Source of the DNA: JBCDCP01 sp039181495 | Lineage (GTDB): Bacteria > Pseudomonadota > Alphaproteobacteria > Rhizobiales > Tepidamorphaceae | Assembly (NCBI GenBank): GCA_039181495.1 | Contig: JBCDCP010000086.1 | Span: forward strand, 1 to 12,719 | Length of the DNA: 12,719 nt | Direction: 5' to 3' | Part shown: positions 5,757-12,719 of the stretch, in pieces | How the letters are laid out: each line of letters starts with the position of its first letter | Position numbering within the stretch: position 1 is the stretch's first letter | The notes under the pieces: generated by a model | Told to the model about the DNA's origin: nothing | Database searches by the model: none | What the model saw: only the letters and a program-made list of their open reading frames with translations | Translations under genes and position numbers: made by a program

Positions 5757-6137
5757 CGGCTTTTGTCACTCATCTTGGCATTTGGCGTGCCAGTTCGTAT
5801 ATTTGGTGTGCTGTTTCGGCAGCTATGGCGATAAATGGCCGTTGTAATAAACCCATCGGACCCGGGGGCAGTACCCGGCGCCTCCACCACAAACCGCTGA
5901 AATGAACAATTCAGCTGCGGCGGCTTGTGTGGGGGCGAAACAGGATCGACGAGGGTGTAAAGAGCGCGCTTTCGCTCGGCATGGTTCCGCCGTTATCGGG
6001 CCATCTCAATAGTTGCAAATGACAACTATGCTCCGGTTGCTCAGGCTGCGTAACGCAGTTTGAAACACCGAAATTAAGCCCTGACGGTTAGCCCCGTCAG
6101 GCGGGGTCTCGGGGCACCTGGCAACAGAAGCCCCACC
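5757..6137 (+). ncRNA. ssrA: Transfer-messenger RNA, circularly permuted (two-piece) form
   Basis: tmRNA rescues stalled ribosomes and adds a degradation tag. The gene is permuted as in alphaproteobacteria: the acceptor part comes first, ending ACCCGGGGGCAGTACCCGG then CGCCTCCACCA (CCA at 5887-5889). A spacer of about 41 bases to be removed follows (5890-5930). The coding part then starts GGGGGCGAAACAGGATCGAC at 5931. GGGGGCG pairs with CGCCTCC as a 7-bp acceptor stem with G-U at the third pair, the alanine identity element. The tag frame is at 6015-6053. Beyond it lie an 8-bp helix CCTGACGG/CCGTCAGG (6080-6101) and a GGGGC/GCCCC helix (6111-6134) enclosing ACCTGGCAACAGAA. A TGGCA/TGCCA hairpin (5776-5792) and a GCTG/CAGC hairpin lie in the acceptor part. 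Outer ends are approximate. sspB follows about 200 bases downstream. Confidence 0.93.
6015..6053 (+). other. tmRNA proteolysis-tag reading frame
   Basis: Starting at the resume codon GCA after AATAGTT, the frame encodes ANDNYAPVAQAA and ends with TAA. With the alanine carried by tmRNA itself, the added tag would be 13 residues. The N-terminal AxDN part is the region SspB adaptors bind, and the terminal Ala-Ala is what ClpX recognises. The Gln before the final two alanines replaces the Leu or Val I would expect in relatives. Confidence 0.92.
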
Positions 6138-6343
6138 TTCCATCCCATAAATGTCCACACATCTGCTGTCGGTCGATCCGATCTGCGTGACAGCGAATCC
6201 AGCGTGAATTCCGTGGCCTGAGCCGGAAATCTGCGCAGGTCACCGACAAACCTCTGCCGATGGCCTTGACCTTCTGCCGCCAGCAAGCCAACCCTTGGGG
6301 TGAAGCACGTGAGCAAAAAGCGCGCGTGCGCCGGAGAATGGCG

Positions 6344-6922
6344 ATGGCAAAGGACTACATCCGCTACGATCTGCTCGCCCAGGAGGCGTTGCGGGGCGTG
6401 GTGCGCAAAGTCCTCAGCACAGCCGCCCAGCAGGGCCTGCCCGGCGAACACCACTTCTACATCTCGATTGCCACCACAGTACCGGGCGTGATGCTGTCGC
6501 AGCGGCTGCGCGAGCAATACCCCGATGAGATGACCATCATCCTGCAGCACCAGTTCTGGGATCTCGACCTAACCGAGACTGAGTTCTCAGTCACGCTATC
6601 GTTCGGCGGCTCGCCGGAGCGTCTCACGGTGCCATTTGCGGCGATCAAGGGGTTCTTTGATCCCTCAGTGCAATTTGGCCTCGAGTTCGTCGTCGGCGAC
6701 GAGGCGCGCGCGGTGACTGATCCAGATGCCGGAGACGCCCCGCCAGCGGTCCAGCCCTCGCCCCCGGCTGGTCCGGACGCCAGCAATGATTCCGATGCGG
6801 ACTCAGAAGCGGCGCAAGCCAGCAACGGCAAAACTTCTGACCAAGACCCCGACACTGCCGACGACGCTGAAGGCGACGGCGCAACCGTGGTGTCGCTCGA
6901 CGCTTTCCGCCGCAAGGGCTGA
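6344..6922 (+). CDS. sspB: SspB-family adaptor protein (alphaproteobacterial type)
   Basis: A 192-residue cytoplasmic adaptor that binds ssrA-tagged proteins and delivers them to the ClpXP protease. The folded core is about 3-117 (DYIRYDLLAQEALRGVVRKVL at the start, then LPGEHHFYISI, TVPGVMLSQRLREQYPDEMT and FDPSVQFGLEF). A disordered, acidic Pro/Ala/Asp/Ser-rich linker follows (about 118-180). The C-terminal VVSLDAFRRKG (182-192) matches the short ClpX-docking peptide that ends SspB proteins. I chose ATG 6344 because GGAGA (6333-6337) sits 6 bases before it; ATG 6338, two codons earlier, directly abuts that site. Placement just downstream of ssrA pairs the tag RNA with its adaptor. sspB is followed 81 bases later by fumC. 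Confidence 0.93.
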   Translation: MAKDYIRYDLLAQEALRGVVRKVLSTAAQQGLPGEHHFYISIATTVPGVMLSQRLREQYPDEMTIILQHQFWDLDLTETEFSVTLSFGGSPERLTVPFAAIKGFFDPSVQFGLEFVVGDEARAVTDPDAGDAPPAVQPSPPAGPDASNDSDADSEAAQASNGKTSDQDPDTADDAEGDGATVVSLDAFRRKG

Positions 6923-6956
6923 ACGCCGCGATCGCATCAATGGCGTGCCCACACGT

Positions 6957-6981
6957 GCCGGGGGCCTGCTTTCGACCCGGC
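6957..6981 (+). terminator. Possible hairpin between sspB and fumC
   Basis: GCCGGG (6957-6962) and CCCGGC (6976-6981) form a 6-bp GC stem with a 13-base loop, followed by TTAG rather than a U-run. It could weakly separate the sspB and fumC transcripts or lie in the fumC leader. Confidence 0.25.
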
Positions 6982-7003
6982 TTAGACGATCACAGGACAT
7001 GAC

Positions 7004-8392
7004 ATGAGCAAGACACGCACCGAATCCGACACATTCGGTCCCATCGATGTGGCTGCGGACCGCTACTGGGGCGCGCAGGCCCAGAGGTCGTTGGGCAATT
7101 TCAAGATTGGCTGGGAGACCCAACCACAACCCATCGTGCGTGCGCTGGGCATCGTCAAGCAGGCTGCCGCAGAAACCAATATGGCCATGGGCAAGCTCGA
7201 CGCAGATCTCGGCAAGGTGATCATCCAGGCCGCGGGCGAAGTCGTCGAGGGGAAGCTTGACGATCATTTCCCGCTGGTGGTGTGGCAGACCGGCTCGGGC
7301 ACGCAGTCCAACATGAATGCCAATGAGGTGATTTCAAACCGGGCGATCGAATTGCTTGGCGGCGAAATGGGTTCAAAGACGCCGATCCACCCGAATGACC
7401 ATTGCAACATGTCGCAATCGTCCAATGACACCTTCCCCACGGCCATGCACATCGCCTGTGCCGAGGAAGTGGTGCACCGGCTGCTGCCCGCGCTGCAGTA
7501 TCTGCGCAATGCGCTGAACGACAAGGCTGAGGCCTGGAAGGACATCATCAAGATCGGCCGCACCCACACCCAGGACGCAACGCCGCTAACACTGGGACAG
7601 GAGTTCTCCGGCTACACCCAGCAGCTGACCAATGGCATCGCGCGCATCGAGAACACACTGCCGGCCCTTATGGAACTGGCCCAGGGCGGTACCGCAGTGG
7701 GCACTGGACTTGCCTCACCAAAGGGCTTTGCCGAAATGGTTGCCGACAAGATCGCCCAGATCACCGGCTTGCCCTTCACCTCGGCGCCGAACAAGTTCGA
7801 AGCACTGGCCGCCCATGACGCCATGGTCTTCACCCATGGCTCGATCCACACGGTCGCCATGTCGTGCTTCAAGATCGCCAATGACATTCGATTCCTTGGA
7901 TCCGGTCCGCGCGCTGGGCTTGGCGAACTCGCCCTGCCGGAAAACGAGCCGGGCTCATCCATCATGCCGGGCAAGGTCAATCCCACCCAGTGTGAGGCGC
8001 TGACCCAGGTTTGCGCCCATGTGCACGGCAACAATGCCGCGATTGCCTTTGCCGGTAGCCAGGGTCATTTCGAGCTCAATGTCTTCAACCCGATGATGGC
8101 GTATAACTTCCTGCAGTCGGTCCGGCTGCTGGCGGATGCTGCGGTGTCCTTCACGGACAACTGCGTTGTCGGCATCGAGCCACGGCTCGAAAATATCGAA
8201 GAGGGTCTCCGCAATTCGCTGATGCTGGTGACACCACTCAAGGAAAAGTACGGCTACGATCTCGCCGCCAAGGTCGCCAAGACCGCACACAAGAACGGCA
8301 CCACCCTTAAGGAAGAAGCTCTGGCGCTCGGCATCTCCGAGGAGGATTTCGACGCCATTGTCGTGCCTTCCAAGATGATCGGACCGAGTTGA
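7004..8392 (+). CDS. fumC: Class II fumarate hydratase
   Basis: Catalyses the reversible hydration of fumarate to malate in the citric acid cycle; the class II enzyme is a cytoplasmic homotetramer without an iron-sulfur cluster. The 462-residue length is typical. Visible motifs: substrate-binding TGSGTQSNMNANEV (96-109), HPNDHCNMSQSSNDTFPTAM (129-148), GRTHTQDATP (185-194) with the active-site His188, and the family signature GSSIMPGKVNP (317-327) with catalytic Ser318, Lys324 and Asn326; His188 and Ser318 fall at the same numbers as in the E. coli enzyme. The start at 7004 has AGGA (6994-6997) 6 bases upstream. The DUF4169 gene starts 11 bases after the stop, so the two are likely co-transcribed. 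Confidence 0.98.
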   Translation: MSKTRTESDTFGPIDVAADRYWGAQAQRSLGNFKIGWETQPQPIVRALGIVKQAAAETNMAMGKLDADLGKVIIQAAGEVVEGKLDDHFPLVVWQTGSGTQSNMNANEVISNRAIELLGGEMGSKTPIHPNDHCNMSQSSNDTFPTAMHIACAEEVVHRLLPALQYLRNALNDKAEAWKDIIKIGRTHTQDATPLTLGQEFSGYTQQLTNGIARIENTLPALMELAQGGTAVGTGLASPKGFAEMVADKIAQITGLPFTSAPNKFEALAAHDAMVFTHGSIHTVAMSCFKIANDIRFLGSGPRAGLGELALPENEPGSSIMPGKVNPTQCEALTQVCAHVHGNNAAIAFAGSQGHFELNVFNPMMAYNFLQSVRLLADAAVSFTDNCVVGIEPRLENIEEGLRNSLMLVTPLKEKYGYDLAAKVAKTAHKNGTTLKEEALALGISEEDFDAIVVPSKMIGPS

Positions 8393-8403
8393 GGCCGTTA
8401 TCG

Positions 8404-8604
8404 ATGGCCGAGATCATCAATCTGCGTCAGGCACGCAAAGCAAGGGCCCGCACCGAGCGTGAAAATCAGGCTGAACGGAATCGCCAGAAGCATGGCGAAG
8501 CCAAATCTGCAAAATCGCTGCGCAAGCGGAAGGCCGAGAAGATATCGGCCGGTCTCACAGCGCACCGCCGCGACAAGCCACACACCGAACCTCCGAAGTC
8601 GTAG
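8404..8604 (+). CDS. DUF4169-family small basic protein
   Basis: A 66-residue, highly charged protein. It begins MAEIINLRQARKARARTE, the pattern I associate with the DUF4169 family found beside fumC in Rhodobacterales-type genomes. The body is Arg/Lys/Glu-rich and probably a single helix (about 8-45); the end is polar and proline-containing. Function unknown. The ATG at 8404 has GAGG (8391-8394) 9 bases upstream, overlapping the fumC stop. An in-frame TTG at 8389 would add five residues. Likely translated as part of a fumC operon with the ribbon-helix-helix gene. Confidence 0.85.
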   Translation: MAEIINLRQARKARARTERENQAERNRQKHGEAKSAKSLRKRKAEKISAGLTAHRRDKPHTEPPKS

Positions 8605-8613
8605 CCGTTTGCA

Positions 8614-8853
8614 ATGCTGCGCAAGCGTTCCCTGTCGCTGTCGGGCCACCGCACCAGCATCGCGCTAGAACCGGAATTCTGGCAGGCAATGGAGGACATC
8701 GCAAAGTCCCGCGAGCTAAGCCTCAGTGCTCTGATTGCTGATATCGACCGGGGTCGTCCAGACAATGCCGGGCTTGCCCAGGCACTCAGGGTTTATGCAC
8801 TCAACTGGTATCGAAGCGAACAACATCCTCGGGCAAAGCTTGAGGACTCCTAG
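8614..8853 (+). CDS. Ribbon-helix-helix domain protein, 79 residues
   Basis: A short protein with the pattern of the ribbon-helix-helix fold: a strand SLSLSGHRTSIALE (6-19), helix PEFWQAMEDIAKSREL (20-35) and helix SLSALIADIDRGRP (36-49), then a C-terminal segment LAQALRVYALNWYR. Such proteins are usually DNA-binding dimers, but members of this small family next to fumC have no role I know. The ATG at 8614 follows the DUF4169 stop by 9 bases; its ribosome binding site is weak, which fits translational coupling. Convergent with the AsmA-family gene, whose stop lies 53 bases away. Confidence 0.85.
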   Translation: MLRKRSLSLSGHRTSIALEPEFWQAMEDIAKSRELSLSALIADIDRGRPDNAGLAQALRVYALNWYRSEQHPRAKLEDS

Positions 8854-8906
8854 AATCGCGACCTCGGATCCCGAGCAAAGCTGGCCGTAGTCGTTCAGAC
8901 TCGGGT

Positions 8907-11900
8907 CTATCCCCCGGCGGGATCAACCCCCTGCAGTTCGAAAGGCGAGCGGGCGGGTGCCGGTGGTGGTGCCGATACAGCACCCGGCGGAGGACCGACG
9001 TTCTGCGGCTGAGGCAACGGCGGTGGTGCAGCCTGCTGAAGCTGTAGCTGCTGCAATCGCGCAGCCTCCTGAGCGGCCCGGAGCCGTTCCTGCTCGGCGC
9101 GTTCGGCGTCTTCGCGTGCTCGGATTTCCGCCTGGCGAGCAGCTTCTCGGGCACGAATCTCGGCTTGCCGGGCCGCTTCGCGTGCAGCCCTCTGCCGGGC
9201 GCGCTCAGCCTCTTCTTCCTCACGCTGACGGCGCGCCTCCTCGGCGACCTGCCGGCGGAAATGGATCAGCTCACGATCCATCCGCCCACGCTCATGCAAA
9301 GCCGCCTGCTGGCGCTCAATACGCTCCACCTCGCGTTCAAAGGCACGGATCGTCAGATAGCCGATCAGAGGCTGCGCATCGATCTGCCGCTGCGGCGCGC
9401 GGAACGGCCCATCGAAGGACATACCAAACTCGCGGACCTTCTCGGGAGCGTCTTCGTCGGGGCTGGCACGCACCGTCCAATTGGATTGCAGGGTGCGCGC
9501 GGTCAGATCGGCCGTTCCACTGGCAAGGAAGGTCAGCGGTGCGGCATCGATCGACAGCCGGTTGACCCGCACCACACCGCCGGCAATGGAAAACGGCAGT
9601 TCGATTGTTGCGATTTCCGAACTGCCCTGATCCAGGTAGGCGGCAAGGACGGGCGTGATTGCAGCCTCATCCAGTTCCATGCCTTCATCCGCGGCAGCTA
9701 CGATACGGTCGAGCGCCACACTTGTGATGCCGCGCAGGCTGGCATCAGCAAGGGTTATGGCACCACCGCCGCTTGATTGGGCAACGAGTCCTTCATAGCT
9801 CCGTGCCGCACTCTCGAAACTCGCGCTGAGCGAGAATCCCCCTTCACCGACCGGACGGCCGCCACGCTCCCAGACGAAGTCGGCAAGTTGGGCATCCTCC
9901 AGACTGAGCCGACCGGACAGTGTTGTCTCGCCATCGACAAGCCCCAGGTCCACGGCCCCGGAGACCGAGCCGCCAAATGCCTCGCCCGAGAACTCCGAAA
10001 TGCGCACTGCATCGGATTCGAGTTCAGCCGTAATCGCCGCATCACGCAGCGACACATCATCCATCACATCAAGTTGGTTTGCGCTCACCGTTGCTCGGAC
10101 CTCGAGCCCATCGGCCAACCGCCAATCCACGACGCCCTCGGGATAGGCTGCCCTGCCGGCCAGCGCTCGGGCAAACTCAGACGCCTGCTGGCCAAATGCA
10201 CGCTCGCCAAGCCAAGCGAGAGACAGCCGATCTGCATCCAGTGTCAGGGAAAGGCGCGCGGCTCCGCCTGCCCTGGGATCGAATATCCCATCGCCGCTAA
10301 TCTGGTTACCGCTGATGTCGGCTTGAAGCGCACGCAGAGCATAGGGCGGCAGGCCATCGATACGCCCAGCCGCACTGACTGGCTGCTCCAGACCGGAAGC
10401 CCAGTCACCTAACACCACCTGCACAAGCGCCGGTGGGAGGCTGTCGACTTCGGCGACGAGATCAAGTCCTGCGCCATCCGAACCCGCGCCGGGGAACCAG
10501 ATCCCGCCCTTGAGCTGAAACGTGGCCTCGCCCTGACCTGCGGAGAGGTCGGTTTCAATCCGTTGTTTGGGCGTACCGTTCAAAACGAGGCTCAACGTCG
10601 CCTGCTCATCACCGTCCACGGGCAGCTCAGGGATTGCGCCATCGGCGAGCCCGGCCTGACGCAGCATGGTCACGGCGCGCGGAGCAGCCGCCTCGAGTTC
10701 GATGTCAAGCGGCACATCGCGCCACCGTGCAATGTCGGATCCGAGCGTGCCATTGATCGAAACCTGCGTCGGGCCAATCCGGCCGGACGTTTCAACCTTG
10801 TATCGCGCATCCTCATCCGAGTCGGGCGTCAATCCGCCGGTGAGGTCGAGCGGCGCAAAAAGAGCCGGAGCCGCGGCCATCCGGTCCGCCAGAGGCTCCT
10901 GCCCGAAGACCCGCAGAAGCTCCGCAAGCCCATCAACCCGATCCGCCCGCACTTCGAGAGCGAGCGCGCCGTCTTCATCACCACTGCGTGCACTGATTTG
11001 AGCCCCGGCGAGGTCGTCAACCGATGCCTCCTCAAGTTCCAAGCGTCCATCAACGATGCCAGCACGAACGCGCATGCCGCCAGCGATGAAGTTCTCGGAC
11101 AGAATACGGTCAACGCCGAGATTGAGCTTGAGGCCACGGCCTGCCAGCAAACCCTGACCGCTATCGAGAGCCCGGCGGGGCTGGTTGGCCTGACCCAGCC
11201 GGTCCGCCAGCGCCCGCAAAGCACCGAGCTGAAGCTGGTCGGCCTGCAGCGCCACTTCCGCCGGTGCATCGGCCCGCGAGCTGATCGAACCGGTCACTCG
11301 GCTCTCGTCGAGAGTGGCAGCAATATCTGTGATGTCGAGCGCATCGCGCCCCATCGTAATGGCGCCCTCGGCCGAAAGAGCACCGGTTATCCAGGCATTG
11401 CGAGCCCGCTCGCCTGGAAACAGCCAGTCGGCCAAGACCCTAGGCCGTTGCGAGTCGATTGCAAACGAACCAACCAGCCGCCCCTCACCCTCAGCACCGG
11501 ACTGCGCGTCCACATCGCCGCTTAGGCGGACCGCGCTCTCACCCGGCAGCAGCGCACGAATTTCCTCCGCCCGCCAGCGGCCCGGTTGCTCGGTTTCTGT
11601 CGCTTCGCCCGCATTCTCGATCAACGGTCCGCTATAGCCGAACCGCGCCCGGACATTCTCGACAATATTGCCGCCAATAATCGCCCGCCCGATTGTCGTT
11701 TCCACCCGCCCTGGGAAAGGCAGCGCCACACTGGCCAGCTTACCCAGAAGCCCGAACAGTGACCGATCATCATTTGGGCCCGTGGACAGACTATCGATCA
11801 GCCGATCGAAATCCGCTTGCTGGGCGCCAAGGTCGAGATCTATCCCCGGGGTCAGGCCAAACCGCACGGTGCCACGGCCTTCAAGTGCAACCCGCGCCGC

Positions 11901-12719
11901 GGGATCACCCAGCTCCGCCACCATGTCGCTGAACTCAGCCCCATTGCCATCGGCACGGGTCTCAGTCCGGATGATAAAGGGCAATGCATCTTCACCATCG
12001 GCAACGATGCGCTCGAACCTGCTCTGACCGAGAAAGCTCAACCGGTTGTCACGGGTGGCCATCACGAGCCCGTCAAAATCCGCGGCAACTGGCCGGCCGC
12101 GCGCCGCCAGAACGAGTTGTGCGCGCATCTGGCCACCAGCATTTTCAGGCTGGCTGCCGCCGCGATTCCATCGACCGGTATTGAGGGTCAAGTCGTAGGT
12201 CTGACCGCGCCGGTCCAGCGCCCCGTCAAACCGGAACGGGCCCCGGAGGCTCTCGAACCCTCCCGTCAATACCGGCAGACCTAGCAGGATCGGGAACTCA
12301 CCACCGGGTTGATCAACGATGACGACGCCGCGCCTGATTTCCAACGCCGCCAATGAAACCCGTTCGGCATCGATCCCCAGTCCGGCGATAGGATTGTAGG
12401 ACAACGCACCATCGTTGCTGACGGCAATATGGATCCGTGGGGCCGTGATAGTGAGCTGGTCAATCTGGACGTCGCCCTGGATCAGCGGCGTTAGACCGAC
12501 CCGCATTTGGATACGCTCGGCCTGAAACCCGCTCTCACCGATCTTGATGCTGCGTGCGTCCACGACAGGGCTTGGCAACAACCGGATCGACAGATCACCG
12601 TCGATCGTCACAGGCACGCCCAAAGCCGCACTGGCCCTGTTCTCCACAGTGCCGCGAAACGTCCCCCAATCCACGAAAAACGGAACGACGAGCGCCGCAA
12701 CCAGAGTCAGCGCAACCGC
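8907..12719 (-). CDS. AsmA-family envelope protein (5' end outside window)
   Basis: At least 1270 residues, with the start beyond the right edge. The frame stays open to the last base, and the first 15 visible codons (AVALTLVAALVVPFF) form the membrane anchor typical of AsmA proteins, followed by DWGTFRGTVENRASAALGVPVTIDG. A GTG within the frame at 12674 would cut the anchor and is not the start. The long middle is beta-rich repeats (many alternating Gly/Asp/hydrophobic stretches). The region near LTFLASGTADLTARTLQSNW to RQIDAQPLIGYLTIRAFERE is the AsmA C-terminal region. AsmA/TamB/YhdP relatives are inner-membrane-anchored periplasmic proteins implicated in phospholipid transport to the outer membrane. 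The last 144 residues are odd: a long Arg/Glu/Ala/Gln-rich helix, then a Gln/Pro-rich segment ending SPFELQGVDPAGG. Confidence 0.92.
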   Translation of the reverse strand, partial: AVALTLVAALVVPFFVDWGTFRGTVENRASAALGVPVTIDGDLSIRLLPSPVVDARSIKIGESGFQAERIQMRVGLTPLIQGDVQIDQLTITAPRIHIAVSNDGALSYNPIAGLGIDAERVSLAALEIRRGVVIVDQPGGEFPILLGLPVLTGGFESLRGPFRFDGALDRRGQTYDLTLNTGRWNRGGSQPENAGGQMRAQLVLAARGRPVAADFDGLVMATRDNRLSFLGQSRFERIVADGEDALPFIIRTETRADGNGAEFSDMVAELGDPAARVALEGRGTVRFGLTPGIDLDLGAQQADFDRLIDSLSTGPNDDRSLFGLLGKLASVALPFPGRVETTIGRAIIGGNIVENVRARFGYSGPLIENAGEATETEQPGRWRAEEIRALLPGESAVRLSGDVDAQSGAEGEGRLVGSFAIDSQRPRVLADWLFPGERARNAWITGALSAEGAITMGRDALDITDIAATLDESRVTGSISSRADAPAEVALQADQLQLGALRALADRLGQANQPRRALDSGQGLLAGRGLKLNLGVDRILSENFIAGGMRVRAGIVDGRLELEEASVDDLAGAQISARSGDEDGALALEVRADRVDGLAELLRVFGQEPLADRMAAAPALFAPLDLTGGLTPDSDEDARYKVETSGRIGPTQVSINGTLGSDIARWRDVPLDIELEAAAPRAVTMLRQAGLADGAIPELPVDGDEQATLSLVLNGTPKQRIETDLSAGQGEATFQLKGGIWFPGAGSDGAGLDLVAEVDSLPPALVQVVLGDWASGLEQPVSAAGRIDGLPPYALRALQADISGNQISGDGIFDPRAGGAARLSLTLDADRLSLAWLGERAFGQQASEFARALAGRAAYPEGVVDWRLADGLEVRATVSANQLDVMDDVSLRDAAITAELESDAVRISEFSGEAFGGSVSGAVDLGLVDGETTLSGRLSLEDAQLADFVWERGGRPVGEGGFSLSASFESAARSYEGLVAQSSGGGAITLADASLRGITSVALDRIVAAADEGMELDEAAITPVLAAYLDQGSSEIATIELPFSIAGGVVRVNRLSIDAAPLTFLASGTADLTARTLQSNWTVRASPDEDAPEKVREFGMSFDGPFRAPQRQIDAQPLIGYLTIRAFEREVERIERQQAALHERGRMDRELIHFRRQVAEEARRQREEEEAERARQRAAREAARQAEIRAREAARQAEIRAREDAERAEQERLRAAQEAARLQQLQLQQAAPPPLPQPQNVGPPPGAVSAPPPAPARSPFELQGVDPAGG
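9114..9179 (-). repeat. Two tandem 33-base coding repeats in the AsmA tail
   Basis: Two adjacent copies of the 11-residue unit EAARQAEIRAR are identical in protein, but 10 of their 11 codons differ, every time only at the third base. A degenerate continuation (EDAERAEQERLRAAQEAARLQQ) follows. The unit is the helical, highly charged part of the AsmA C-terminal tail. Confidence 0.85.

Noticed and set aside
6080..6101. CCTGACGG/CCGTCAGG hairpin as a terminator of ssrA
   Set aside because: It lies within the coding part of tmRNA, before a further conserved-looking segment (CACCTGGCAACAGAAG), and no U-run follows.
8863..8875. CTCGG-ATC-CCGAG hairpin between the convergent ribbon-helix-helix and AsmA genes as a two-way terminator
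   Set aside because: Only five pairs with a 3-base loop and no U-run on either strand; position is suggestive but not enough.
10563..11525. Plus-strand open frame of 320 codons within the AsmA gene
   Set aside because: Antisense shadow of the long AsmA frame, which is open over more than 3.8 kb.

Overview
The window looks like chromosome of an alphaproteobacterium, most likely Rhodobacterales or a close relative. It carries a circularly permuted (two-piece type) ssrA gene whose tag reads ANDNYAPVAQAA, close to the ANDNRAPVALAA-type tags I recall from Rhodobacteraceae. It also has the alphaproteobacterial form of SspB and the block sspB - fumC - DUF4169 - ribbon-helix-helix. No insertion sequences, phage genes, tRNAs, rRNAs or CRISPR arrays were seen.

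Layout. At 1-29 (minus) is the first nine codons of an unidentified gene. A 378-base divergent gap follows. Then come a phosphofructokinase with the pyrophosphate-type signature (408-1562, plus) and a LysE/RhtB-type exporter (1752-2375, plus).

From 2457 to 5209 four genes lie on the minus strand. In transcription order they are: a 275-residue HTH regulator; a 27-codon peptide gene with a perfect AAGGAGGT ribosome binding site; a 367-residue SagB/ThcOx-type flavin oxidoreductase; and a 123-residue HTH regulator. A 12-bp stem-loop lies between the peptide gene and the oxidoreductase gene. A 19-bp palindrome, TGTCGCGAATTTCGCGACA, lies upstream of the peptide gene. A 16-of-19 copy lies just upstream of the small regulator, beside a TTGACC -35 element. 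I infer a compact, dedicated module: a candidate precursor peptide, an oxidoreductase that could modify it, and one or two regulators acting through a shared operator. I do not recognise the peptide family. No YcaO cyclodehydratase, radical-SAM enzyme or protease is visible, so neither the peptide's modification nor its function is established. A 64-residue protein of unknown function (5302-5496, plus) is divergent from the large regulator.

From about 5757 the housekeeping part begins. It holds ssrA (tmRNA), then sspB (the adaptor that delivers ssrA-tagged proteins to ClpXP), fumC (fumarase), a small DUF4169 protein and a small ribbon-helix-helix protein, all on plus. tmRNA and SspB are functional partners and lie about 200 bases apart. 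Convergent to this group, 8907 to the window edge is one very long AsmA-family envelope gene (minus). Its start lies outside the window, and its C-terminus is an unusual Arg/Glu/Ala-rich helical tail followed by a Gln/Pro-rich end.
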